Shown here in pieces: positions 1-6,352 of a DNA stretch of 16,361 bases. The DNA is taken from assembly GCA_937966095.1 (NCBI GenBank), contig CALCKF010000025.1, positions 1 to 16,361 on the forward strand, written 5' to 3'. The DNA is from an uncultured Eubacterium sp. Lineage in GTDB: Bacteria > Bacillota > Clostridia > Peptostreptococcales > Anaerovoracaceae. The notes beneath the pieces are model-generated. The model worked only from the letters and a program-made list of their open reading frames with translations. It did not search any database and had not been told where the DNA came from. Every line of letters starts with the position of its first letter. Position 1 is the first letter of the stretch. The translations under genes and the position numbers were made by a program.

Positions 1-447
1 GGGCTGGGCGGTCACAGCCGGTTCCGCCGCGGCCTTTTGGGTGGTGCGGGGCTTGATGCAGGTGCTGACGACTATCTCGTAAAGCCATTTGATTTTGATG
101 AACTTATGGCCAGGGTGCGTGCCATGATACGCCGTGGAGGAGAGAGAGTAAGCAGTGTAATGACATCCGGTGATCTCGTTCTTGACTCGGCATCGAGGCA
201 TGTAGAGAGGGGAGGAAAAGAGATAACCCTGACTGCAAAAGAATTTGATATACTGGAATATCTGATGCAGAATGAGGGCCGGGTCATGTCCAGAGACAAA
301 TTGTCAAATCATATATGGAACTATGATTATGACGGAGGCTCCAATGTCATCGATGTGTATGTCTATCATTTGAGACGAAAAATAGATGACGGATATGACG
401 AAAAGAAAATAATAACCGTAAAAGGTGCGGGATATATGGTGAAATAA
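1..447 (+). CDS. OmpR/PhoB-family response regulator, 3' part (5' end missing)
   Basis: This is the DNA-binding response regulator of a two-component system; its partner is the kinase that follows. What is visible is the end of the receiver domain (GLDAGADDYLVKPFDFDEL, encoded from about base 49, with the conserved K-P of the beta5 end) and then a complete winged-helix effector domain. The latter contains LTAKEFDILEYLMQNEG, a recognition-helix region around NVIDVYVYHLRRKID, and the terminal VKGAGYMVK wing. The phosphoacceptor aspartate lies outside the window. The frame is open back to base 1, but the residues from bases 1-45 (GLGGHSRFRRGLLGG) do not resemble a receiver domain and those bases are 76% GC, so the gene should be trusted only from about base 49. 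A TTG at base 37 is not a real start. The stop codon is followed immediately by the kinase ATG, so the two are translationally coupled. The family call is very sure; the regulon is unknown, though the PepSY genes nearby are candidates. Confidence 0.9.
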   Translation, partial: GLGGHSRFRRGLLGGAGLDAGADDYLVKPFDFDELMARVRAMIRRGGERVSSVMTSGDLVLDSASRHVERGGKEITLTAKEFDILEYLMQNEGRVMSRDKLSNHIWNYDYDGGSNVIDVYVYHLRRKIDDGYDEKKIITVKGAGYMVK

Positions 448-1836
448 ATGAAAAGCCTGTCTATAACAACAAAAATAACGATATGGTATACGATAGGGTT
501 CATGGTGATAATCGGCGGCTTCCTGACAGTTCTTACTTATGCCGGGAATATCCGCGCCGGTGAGATGGCAAGGACCAGGCTGGTGGATTCGGTAAATGAT
601 GCCAGTGAAGAGATATATACAGCGGGAGAAAACTTTATAATAGATAAGGATCTTGAATTTTACGAAGATGGTGTGTATATAAGCGTATATGACGATACAG
701 GAGAGATAATAGAGGGAAGGCGGCCTGCTGAGCTGTCTGTCACACCTCCGCTTTCTGACGGAAAAATAGAAAAAACATCAGATAGCAACGGGGAAATATG
801 GTATATATACGACAGCAGATTTGATATGGAAGGCAAGGAGATCTGGGTAAGAGGAATAGTCAAGGACTTTGCTGAAGGAGGCACCTTTTCGTTTATCCTG
901 AAAATAGCTCTGATAGCATTTCCTGCCATAGCGGTTCTTGCTGCGGCAGGAGGATATGTCATAACCAGGAGAGCATTCCGACCTGTAAGGGGCATACTGG
1001 AAACAGTAGCTAAAATAAGCGGAGACGGCGACCTTTCAAGAAGGATAGATATAGACGAATCAGCAGGCAGATCCAAAGATGAGATACATAATCTGGCTCA
1101 GACCTTTAACGGTATGTTCGATAAGCTGGAAAGGTCATTCGAAAAGGAAAAACAGTTTACGTCGGATGTCTCTCATGAATTGCGGACACCTCTCTCAGTG
1201 ATAATATCCCAGAGCGAATATGCGGCAGAAGACGAGTCCTACAGAGAAAAAGCACTTGGCGTGATAAACCGGGAAGCGAAACGGATGGCGGGGCTGGTGA
1301 GCAGACTTCTCACTCTGGCCAGAAGCGATTCTGGAAGACTCCGGCTTGACAGGGAGAGGATCGATCTGAGTGATATGTGCGAAACAGTACTGCTCCAGCA
1401 GGAAGCAATAGCTGCAGAGCATGATATAAAAATAAAAAGGGATATAGAAAAAGGGGTGATCGTATACGGAGATGAGGCAATGCTCATACGTGTGATACTG
1501 AACCTTGTAGATAATGCAATAAAATACGGCAGAGAAGGCGGATATGTAAAGTTGTCTCTGCATAATGAAAGCGGATGTGCACGCTGTACTGTGGAGGACA
1601 ACGGGATCGGCATAGGCAGAGAGGAACTTTCCAGGATATGGGAAAGATTTTACCGTGTCGACAGTGCCAGAAACAGAGAGGGTGAAGGATTGGGGCTGTC
1701 AATGGTAGACGCACTGGTAAGAGCTCATGGCGGCCATGTGGAAGCAGAGAGCGTACAGGGAGAGGGCAGCCGGTTTACGGTGGTTATACCTGCCGGCATG
1801 CCGGACCTGGATGTAGAGGAGGACTTGGATGCATAA
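448..1836 (+). CDS. Two-component sensor histidine kinase (HAMP, HisKA, HATPase)
   Basis: Membrane-bound sensor kinase of 462 residues, complete. Visible order: transmembrane helix at about 12-31; extracytoplasmic sensor region about 32-148; second helix about 149-173; HAMP linker about 174-228; dimerisation/phosphoacceptor helix with H-box FTSDVSHELRTPL (H243); N-box LNLVDNAIKYG (N352, N356); G1 box EDNGIGIG (384-390); F-box WERFYRVD (398-405); G2 box GEGLGLSMV (412-420). All catalytic motifs are intact. The short acidic C-terminal tail (DLDVEEDLDA) is unusual but encodes the overlap with the next gene. The ATG directly abuts the regulator stop codon with only a weak ribosome site, consistent with coupling. 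The last 8 bases overlap a PepSY lipoprotein gene, so regulator, kinase and lipoprotein form one operon. In some Bacillota, PepSY lipoproteins accompany kinases that sense envelope conditions, but the signal here is unknown. Confidence 0.95.
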   Translation: MKSLSITTKITIWYTIGFMVIIGGFLTVLTYAGNIRAGEMARTRLVDSVNDASEEIYTAGENFIIDKDLEFYEDGVYISVYDDTGEIIEGRRPAELSVTPPLSDGKIEKTSDSNGEIWYIYDSRFDMEGKEIWVRGIVKDFAEGGTFSFILKIALIAFPAIAVLAAAGGYVITRRAFRPVRGILETVAKISGDGDLSRRIDIDESAGRSKDEIHNLAQTFNGMFDKLERSFEKEKQFTSDVSHELRTPLSVIISQSEYAAEDESYREKALGVINREAKRMAGLVSRLLTLARSDSGRLRLDRERIDLSDMCETVLLQQEAIAAEHDIKIKRDIEKGVIVYGDEAMLIRVILNLVDNAIKYGREGGYVKLSLHNESGCARCTVEDNGIGIGREELSRIWERFYRVDSARNREGEGLGLSMVDALVRAHGGHVEAESVQGEGSRFTVVIPAGMPDLDVEEDLDA

Positions 1837-2200
1837 AAAATTAAGAATACTGGTCATGGCTGCAATCTGCTTGGTAGTTTTGCTGTTTGCTTCGGGATGC
1901 GGACAGCAGGAAGCATATGACAGCAATGACGTGAACATGCATGAAAGCACTGCGGGAGCTGAAACTTTCTCATCATCAGAGCCGGCAGATAGCACAGGTG
2001 ATATAGGATATGAGCAGGTCGTAGCGATAGCTCTTGCAAAAGTGCCGGGAGCCTCGGGATCTGCTGTCTCTCAGATCGAAAGAGATAATGAGGACGGCAG
2101 GATAATATACGAAGGTGAGATAGTATATGGAGGATATGAGTATGAGTTTGAAATAGACGGAGCTACGGGCAGCATAATAAAGTGGGAGATAGATGACTGA
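1829..2200 (+). CDS. PepSY-domain lipoprotein (two-component operon member)
   Basis: Small predicted lipoprotein of 123 residues. The N-terminus has a basic start (MHKKLR), a hydrophobic stretch 7-21 and a lipobox-like ASGC with C24 as the likely lipidated cysteine. A Ser/Glu/Asp-rich linker (about 25-57) follows, then a single PepSY domain at about 59-121 (VAIALAKVPGA; ERDNEDGRIIYE; GGYEYEFEIDGATGSII). PepSY domains occur as extracytoplasmic regulatory or inhibitory modules, classically for M4 peptidases and in kinase-associated proteins; no peptidase of that class is seen here. The gene begins inside the kinase gene (8-bp overlap) after the strong ribosome site GAGGAGGACT, so it belongs to that operon and may modulate the kinase on the outer face of the membrane (inference). 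Its PepSY domain is about 50% identical to that of the protein starting at 3454. Its stop codon touches the stop codon of the convergent azlD. Confidence 0.88.
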   Translation: MHKKLRILVMAAICLVVLLFASGCGQQEAYDSNDVNMHESTAGAETFSSSEPADSTGDIGYEQVVAIALAKVPGASGSAVSQIERDNEDGRIIYEGEIVYGGYEYEFEIDGATGSIIKWEIDD

Positions 2201-2212
2201 TCAGAAGATCAG
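2197..2212. other. Hairpin spanning two abutting convergent stop codons
   Basis: CTGATC (2197-2202) and GATCAG (2207-2212) form a 6-bp stem with an AGAA tetraloop. The plus-strand TGA of the PepSY gene (2198-2200) and the minus-strand TGA of azlD (complement of 2201-2203) lie inside it with no base between them. There is no T-run on either side, so I do not call it a standard terminator. Confidence 0.45.
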
Positions 2213-2527
2213 CTGTACCAGTACCATATAAAAAACTGTACCCCCGGCTATGGATAAGAGCATCTGATGTTTCCACACATGAAGGGCTGCTACAAGTGAT
2301 ATCGCCAGTGCTTCGGGGATTCCGCGGCTTCCGTCGAATATGCTTACATCCTTGAGGCAGTATATGATCAGCATGCCGAATACAGCCGAAGGAAGTACAG
2401 TGCCAAGATACTTTATATATGCCGGGGTGGGTTTCCCGGACGGGAAAACAAGAAACGGCAGGAAGCGTGTTATGACGGTTCCAAGTATGACCATGCATAT
2501 GGTTATTATCTGATGTATATATGTCAT
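2201..2527 (-). CDS. azlD: AzlD family branched-chain amino-acid transport protein, small subunit
   Basis: Small integral membrane protein of 108 residues with about four hydrophobic segments (about 5-25, 38-59, 68-84, 88-107). In the family, AzlD works with AzlC as a two-subunit exporter of branched-chain amino acids and their analogues in the cytoplasmic membrane. The N-terminal pattern TVITRFLPFLVF and the following SGKPTPAYIKYLGTVLPSAV are typical of AzlD, as is the length. The ATG overlaps the azlC stop codon in an ATGA arrangement, so it is translated by coupling to azlC. The 3' end meets the PepSY gene end-to-end with no spacer. The family call is firm; substrate is inferred from family only. 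Confidence 0.9.
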   Translation of the reverse strand: MTYIHQIITICMVILGTVITRFLPFLVFPSGKPTPAYIKYLGTVLPSAVFGMLIIYCLKDVSIFDGSRGIPEALAISLVAALHVWKHQMLLSIAGGTVFYMVLVQLIF

Positions 2528-3237
2528 GATCTCAGGTCTCCTTTCTCAATAGGCTTCTTCAACAGCGAAAGAACTCCGAGGATCGCAAGCATGGCAGGCA
2601 CTATAAAATCGTCTGTGCCGAATATGAGAAGGCACAGAAGAGATATGCACAGACCTGCAATTGCACTGATATGAGTTTTTTCTTTTCGCCACTGTTCGAT
2701 GAATATGACGACAAACATTGCCGTCATTACAAAACCGAGACCTTCTGTATTAAAGGTCACAGCAGATCCGAAAATACCGCCGAGCGTAGCACCGGAGACC
2801 CAGTACATATGGTTGAATAGTGTAACAAAGAACATGAACCATCCCCTATCGATATCTTCAGGTATATCTGCTGTCTGGTTTATGGAAAATGTCTCATCAC
2901 AGAGCCCGAAAATAAGATATGCTTTTTTTGCTCCTGTAGATTTGAATTTATCAAGCATGGAAATACCGTAAAAGAGATGACGGGCATTTATCATAATGGT
3001 CATCGCTAAAGCCTGTAGAGGGTTGAAGGCTCCGAGAAGCATATTTACAGCTATAAATTCTACTGAACCGGCAAAGATGGTGAGGCTCATCAGCATAGGA
3101 TACCAGAAGCTGAATCCGGAAACATTCATATATATACCGTATGTGATCCCAAGGAACCAGAAACCGGCAAAAATAGGAACAGTGTATGGGAATGCGCATC
3201 TCATGGCTTTTGTTATCTGATGTGTTTTTCTGTGCAT
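2524..3237 (-). CDS. azlC: AzlC family branched-chain amino-acid permease, large subunit
   Basis: Polytopic membrane protein, large subunit of the AzlCD (YgaZH-type) branched-chain amino-acid exporter. Recognisable family features are FPYTVPIFAGFWFLGITYGI near the N-terminus, FAGSVEFIAVNMLLG, the INARHLFYGISM segment and GLCDETFS. I count several transmembrane helices over about 237 residues, the usual length. Start choice: an in-frame ATG lies further upstream at 3282, giving 252 residues. However, a promoter-like TTGCTT-17 bp-TACAAT on the minus strand places the -10 hexamer over that ATG, so its transcript would begin downstream of it. The ATG at 3237 follows AAGGA, with a rather long 12-base spacer. 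I therefore prefer 3237, but the longer form cannot be excluded. azlC overlaps azlD by 4 bp. The pair sits, in reverse orientation, between the two PepSY genes. Confidence 0.88.
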   Translation of the reverse strand: MHRKTHQITKAMRCAFPYTVPIFAGFWFLGITYGIYMNVSGFSFWYPMLMSLTIFAGSVEFIAVNMLLGAFNPLQALAMTIMINARHLFYGISMLDKFKSTGAKKAYLIFGLCDETFSINQTADIPEDIDRGWFMFFVTLFNHMYWVSGATLGGIFGSAVTFNTEGLGFVMTAMFVVIFIEQWRKEKTHISAIAGLCISLLCLLIFGTDDFIVPAMLAILGVLSLLKKPIEKGDLRS

Positions 3238-3280
3238 AATGAGTATATATCCTTGATCAAGTGGTTTTCTTAATATTAAC

Positions 3281-3309
3281 ATTGTATCTTTACATGTTCA
3301 ATGAAGCAA
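3281..3309 (-). promoter_or_regulatory. Candidate sigma-A promoter for azlCD
   Basis: Reading the minus strand, TTGCTT (complement of 3304-3309) and TACAAT (complement of 3281-3286) are separated by exactly 17 bases. The -10 matches five of six consensus bases and the -35 only three. The predicted start lies about 30-40 bases before the ATG at 3237. Confidence 0.4.
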
Positions 3310-3348
3310 TAAAAAGACCTTCTGAAATTAATGTAAGTAACTTCAGTT

Positions 3349-3376
3349 TTAACCTGTTTTTAATTTTGAAGTAATT
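3349..3376. promoter_or_regulatory. Possible operator: spaced inverted repeat ACTTCA...TGAAGT
   Basis: In the 170-base AT-rich divergent region between azlC and the second PepSY gene, ACTTCA and its reverse complement TGAAGT flank an AT-rich spacer of about 20 bases. It sits roughly 80-100 bases before the PepSY ATG. Six-base arms in AT-rich DNA are weak evidence, and no convincing -35/-10 pair for the PepSY gene could be fixed here. The rest of 3283-3453 shows no T-box, riboswitch or terminator that I can recognise. Confidence 0.2.
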
Positions 3377-3453
3377 TCATATTAATTTTTATCTTGTATC
3401 ATAAAGCCATAAAAACAGAGATATGATATTTTTAAAGAACAGGGAGGAAAAAA

Positions 3454-3930
3454 ATGAAGGGAATTTTTAAGAACAGAACTATAAAGATAATGTCGATAGC
3501 AGTGGCAGCAGTGATGCTGGCAGGAATAGGGACATATACAGTATGGGCCGTTAATGACCGGGGCAGTTCGGATGATCTGACATCAGACAGCAGGGCCGGC
3601 CAGATATCAGGAGAATACCGGCAGCCGGACAGCAGCGAAGTTTCTGCTGAATCACCATCTCAGGCATCAGATACAGTGGTTGTTTCTCATACGGCATCCG
3701 TTCCGGAATCGGGTACAGACATAGGGGCTGAAAGGGCAAAAGATATAGCGCTTTCACAAGTTGCCGGAGCAGCGGAGACTGATATAGTCAAGGCCGAAAG
3801 GGATTACGATGACGGCAGACTGGAATATGATATAGAGATCATATACAACGGTTATGAATATGATTATGAAATAGACGGACATGACGGAAGGATAATCAGC
3901 AGCGATATAGATCATCATGATCATGATTAA
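3454..3930 (+). CDS. PepSY-domain exported or membrane-anchored protein
   Basis: Protein of 158 residues. The N-terminus is basic (MKGIFKNRTIK) with a hydrophobic stretch at about 12-32 ending TYTVWAVN, which is either a cleaved signal peptide or an uncleaved anchor; there is no lipobox cysteine. A Ser/Asp/Glu-rich low-complexity linker (about 35-90) leads to one PepSY domain at about 90-151 (AKDIALSQVAGA; ERDYDDGRLEYDIEIIY; NGYEYDYEIDGHDGRIIS). It ends in a short metal-ligand-like tail, DIDHHDHD. The PepSY domain is about half identical to that of the lipoprotein at 1829, so the two are paralogues, here with different membrane attachment. The start is well set by GGGAGG seven bases before the ATG. 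It is monocistronic in appearance: its own leader of about 170 bases precedes it and a promoter-like sequence for the next gene follows. Role is unknown; control by the adjacent two-component system is a reasonable guess only. Confidence 0.85.
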   Translation: MKGIFKNRTIKIMSIAVAAVMLAGIGTYTVWAVNDRGSSDDLTSDSRAGQISGEYRQPDSSEVSAESPSQASDTVVVSHTASVPESGTDIGAERAKDIALSQVAGAAETDIVKAERDYDDGRLEYDIEIIYNGYEYDYEIDGHDGRIISSDIDHHDHD

Positions 3931-3935
3931 TGAGC

Positions 3936-3991
3936 TTTACTAATCGTCAGGAAATAGTATAATATAAAGAAGGCGACAACTTTTGCAAAAG
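3936..3991 (+). promoter_or_regulatory. Candidate promoter and 12-bp palindrome before the four-helix membrane gene
   Basis: TTTACT (3936-3941), a 16-base spacer and a perfect TATAAT (3958-3963) form a plausible sigma-A promoter. Downstream, CTTTTGCAAAAG (3980-3991) is a perfect 12-bp palindrome lying in the predicted leader and touching the ribosome site AAAAGGGGG. It could hide the ribosome site or be an operator; either is speculative. Confidence 0.45.
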
Positions 3992-4000
3992 GGGGATATT

Positions 4001-4882
4001 ATGAAAGCAGTAAAAGTAATCCTGACGATAATAGCGGTTATAGTATTATTTGCGGCAGAGAGCCTCGTTATGGGGCTCTTTTCGGTGGACAGAGCAATAT
4101 CTGCTGAATCCGTCAGAGAGGCGATGGATGAAAGCGATATAATAGCGGAGATGGTTGATGAGGTGCTGACTAAAGAGACAGTAAATATGGGCGGAGAATA
4201 CGGAGATATGGTCAATGCTATATTCCGGACAGAAGCGATGAATGGATTTTTTACAGATTATATTACATCTGCCGTAAATTCTCAGCTTTATGGTGAAAAA
4301 TATGAAGAAATAGCAGATGATGAATTCATGTCAGCATTTTCTGATGCGATAGATGAAGTCAATGAGTCGGGTGATTTTTCTATTTCACCTATGGAAGAGG
4401 AACTGATAAAACAGGAAGCGCAGCGGCAGGCGCCCGATTTTACTGAGTCGCTGAACAGACAGGTAGAACAATATGAAACTCTCTCAGGAGACAGCACAGA
4501 GGCGGCTCTGGAGGCACAGCTGTCAGAGAATGCATTTATGCATCCGGCGGTCAGGGTAATTCTTACTCTGTTCTGTGCAGCTCTCTGTGCAGCTGTCATA
4601 GCTCTTTGCTGGAAAAGCCGGCTGGGATTTTTATGGTGCTGTATAACGACAGGGATAGCTTCGTTGATATTCAGAGGACTTTATGCCTTCACAGGTACTA
4701 TGGATTTTTCTTCGCCTGATGATCAAATGGTTTATATAATGGTCCAGAAGGGATTCGGAAGTGTTTCTGCTGCCGGGTTTGCGATCACTGCAGTATTTCT
4801 GCTGGCCTTTATAGTTTTTAAATTATTGAGCAGGAGAAAAACAAATGAAAAAGATACTGAGATTACAGAGCGCATTGCTTAA
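4001..4882 (+). CDS. Uncharacterised membrane protein, one N-terminal and three C-terminal helices
   Basis: I do not recognise the family. The predicted protein has 293 residues. A hydrophobic helix at about 5-26 is followed by a strongly acidic soluble region of about 155 residues (about 28-182, rich in Glu/Asp/Met, e.g. SESVREAMDESDIIAEMVDE-like segments). Three hydrophobic helices follow at roughly 183-204, 208-228 and 250-275, then a basic-acidic tail. This topology would put the large acidic domain outside the cytoplasm. Start choice: the ATG at 4001 has AAAAGGGGG five bases upstream; an in-frame TTG at 3983 has no ribosome site. Its 3' end overlaps the HD-domain gene by 38 bases, so the two are co-transcribed and probably coupled. 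No catalytic motif is visible. Confidence 0.75.
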   Translation: MKAVKVILTIIAVIVLFAAESLVMGLFSVDRAISAESVREAMDESDIIAEMVDEVLTKETVNMGGEYGDMVNAIFRTEAMNGFFTDYITSAVNSQLYGEKYEEIADDEFMSAFSDAIDEVNESGDFSISPMEEELIKQEAQRQAPDFTESLNRQVEQYETLSGDSTEAALEAQLSENAFMHPAVRVILTLFCAALCAAVIALCWKSRLGFLWCCITTGIASLIFRGLYAFTGTMDFSSPDDQMVYIMVQKGFGSVSAAGFAITAVFLLAFIVFKLLSRRKTNEKDTEITERIA

Positions 4883-5315
4883 AGAGATAGACAAATACGA
4901 GAAACTTGTGACAGAGAGGAGCCATTTCATCGACTGGGAAAGAGTGCATATAATCAGCTGTGCAAAGCTGGGATATCTGATGGCAGAAGAGCGTGGTGCA
5001 GACCCTGTGCTTGCTTCAGCTGCATGTGCCTGTCATGATTACGGACGTATAATCACGGGAAAGCAGGAGGGCCATGCAGAAGCAGGTTATTTGCCGGTGC
5101 AGGAGTTTCTTAAAAAGACAGATCTGTTTTCGGATGAAGAAATACGGCAGATAGCGGTCGCTGTAAAAAATCACAGTAAAAAAGCAGAGAAAGGATCGCT
5201 GCTTGAAGAAATCGTAAAGGATGCGGATGTTCTGGATTTTTATCAGTACGGTTATGAAATGCCAAGAAAAGAGCAGCAGGACAGACTGGAAAAGCTGCTG
5301 GGCAGAAAGTTGTGA
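4845..5315 (+). CDS. HD-domain hydrolase (predicted metal-dependent phosphohydrolase)
   Basis: Cytoplasmic protein of 156 residues of the HD superfamily. The metal-binding pattern H...HD...H...D can be read as H35 (ERVHIISCAKLG), H64-D65 (ACACHDYGRI), H110 (VKNHSKK) and D126/D128 (KDADVLDFYQYG), with an extra His at 77 (EGHAEAG), as in small YpgQ/YedJ-like HD proteins. These hydrolyse phosphate esters or nucleotides, but the substrate cannot be told from sequence. The start is fixed by AGGAG eight bases before the ATG, which puts the first 38 bases inside the preceding membrane-protein gene. Length is short for the superfamily, but the motif set is complete. A second, different HD protein is encoded at 14843-15394. 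Confidence 0.85.
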   Translation: MKKILRLQSALLKEIDKYEKLVTERSHFIDWERVHIISCAKLGYLMAEERGADPVLASAACACHDYGRIITGKQEGHAEAGYLPVQEFLKKTDLFSDEEIRQIAVAVKNHSKKAEKGSLLEEIVKDADVLDFYQYGYEMPRKEQQDRLEKLLGRKL

Positions 5316-5355
5316 ATTCTGAAGTTCTCATAATAACGACACATAACGGAAATAT

Positions 5356-5384
5356 TTTCCACACAAAAAATACATAAATATAAT
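5356..5384 (+). promoter_or_regulatory. Candidate promoter for the small acidic-tail membrane gene
   Basis: TTTCCA (5356-5361), a 17-base spacer and a perfect TATAAT (5379-5384) lie in the 109-base gap after the HD gene. The predicted start is about 35 bases before the ATG at 5425, which has AGAGAGG as ribosome site. Confidence 0.45.
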
Positions 5385-5424
5385 AGATAATAAAGTAAAT
5401 ATTAATATTGAGAGAGGTATATGA

Positions 5425-5835
5425 ATGGAAAATCAGAAAAAAACTGTGAAAAGCGGTACGTCAGGTCTTGTTAAGGCGCTGTACATCATAGCGGCTGTAC
5501 TTATTGCTGTATGTGTGTATATGATTATAGTCAATGTGATGTATATAAACAATTATGCGGCAACATACGGGATGAAGGTTTCCGACATGATGATGGATGC
5601 TGTACAGTATGTTATAACCGGTTCGATAAGCTATTTCGTATACGGACTTCTGGTGTTCTGTGCAGGTAAGGTCATAAATCTGCTTCAGAAACAGGAGCGT
5701 ATTGAATGTACTGCTGAGGATAATGAAGAGAGATCAGGAGAGGGAGATCTCCCTGAGTCAGAGGATGCTGTTGAGAAAACAGAGGAGATAGATCCGATAT
5801 CAGAAGAAACGACTGAAGAAGAGAAAAATCAGTAA
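5425..5835 (+). CDS. Small membrane protein with acidic C-terminal tail
   Basis: Predicted protein of 136 residues with no family that I can name. Two hydrophobic helices at about 16-38 (LVKALYIIAAVLIAVCVYMI) and about 58-82 are joined by a short loop of about 20 residues. The last 45 residues (92-136) are a low-complexity, strongly acidic Glu/Ser/Thr tail (e.g. EKTEEIDPISEETTEEEKNQ). With a basic N-terminus, both ends would be cytoplasmic. The start follows AGAGAGG by seven bases; another ATG four bases upstream is out of frame. It appears monocistronic, bounded by a promoter-like sequence upstream and a clear terminator downstream. No enzymatic motif is present. Confidence 0.75.
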   Translation: MENQKKTVKSGTSGLVKALYIIAAVLIAVCVYMIIVNVMYINNYAATYGMKVSDMMMDAVQYVITGSISYFVYGLLVFCAGKVINLLQKQERIECTAEDNEERSGEGDLPESEDAVEKTEEIDPISEETTEEEKNQ

Positions 5836-5873
5836 ATTAAACACGACCTGAGACAATAGAAAAATATCGCCTG

Positions 5874-5917
5874 CCGGAGATATGTGAAATTTATTCCATA
5901 TTCTCCGGTATTTTTTT
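5874..5917 (+). terminator. Rho-independent terminator
   Basis: CCGGAGA-TATG (5874-5884) pairs with CATA-TTCTCCGG (5897-5908) with one bulged base. The stem is followed by TA and seven T (5911-5917). It ends the transcript of the small acidic-tail membrane protein and insulates the next gene. Confidence 0.85.
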
Positions 5918-5929
5918 CAAAAATATAAC

Positions 5930-6352
5930 ATGACTATAATATCGTTATCCATAAATAATAATAATATGAGGTTTATAGTATTTTTAACGGGAGCAGCAGG
6001 CTACTCGACAATAGAATATCTGTTCAGAGGGTATACTCACTGGTCTATGGCATTGACAGGAGGAGCATGTCTGCTGACATTTTACTATTATCTGGAAGAA
6101 AACAAAGAGGCTCCCATACTTGCAAAGGCAGTTGTGGGAGCTTCTATAATAACTGTTTTTGAATTTTTTGTAGGACTGCTTGTAAATGTATGGTATCAAT
6201 GGGATGTGTGGGATTATTCACGGCAGCCCGGCAATATTATGGGACAGATATGCCCTAAATATTCGTTTGCGTGGTTTATGATATGCGTTATAGTGCTGAT
6301 CATTTCCAGCAGTCTGTATTCTTTATACCGAGTTTTTCGGCATGGAACGTAG
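5930..6352 (+). CDS. CmpB-like putative ABC-transporter type IV membrane protein
   Basis: Membrane protein of 140 residues (or 128 from the internal ATG) with about four hydrophobic segments. It carries the hallmarks of the PF06541-type family: GYSTIEYLFRGYTHWSM with GG after it, and WDYSRQPGNIMGQICPKYSF followed by a hydrophobic stretch. Family members are annotated as putative ABC-transporter permeases on thin evidence; real function is unknown. Start is uncertain: the ATG at 5930 has no ribosome site and follows the upstream terminator by only 12 bases. A TATAAT at 5935-5940 would start a transcript near 5947, making the ATG at 5966 (MRFIVFLTGAAGYS) the better start and the leader very short. 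The gene's last 53 bases overlap the 3' end of the convergent symporter gene. Confidence 0.8.
   Translation: MTIISLSINNNNMRFIVFLTGAAGYSTIEYLFRGYTHWSMALTGGACLLTFYYYLEENKEAPILAKAVVGASIITVFEFFVGLLVNVWYQWDVWDYSRQPGNIMGQICPKYSFAWFMICVIVLIISSSLYSLYRVFRHGT

Noticed and set aside
3283..3453. T-box or riboswitch before azlC
   Set aside because: The region is AT-rich with no T-box core (AGGGTGG-type) and no stable terminator/antiterminator on the minus strand.
3910..3930. ATCATGATCATGAT stretch as a repeat element
   Set aside because: It is coding sequence for the HHDHD tail, too short to be an independent element.
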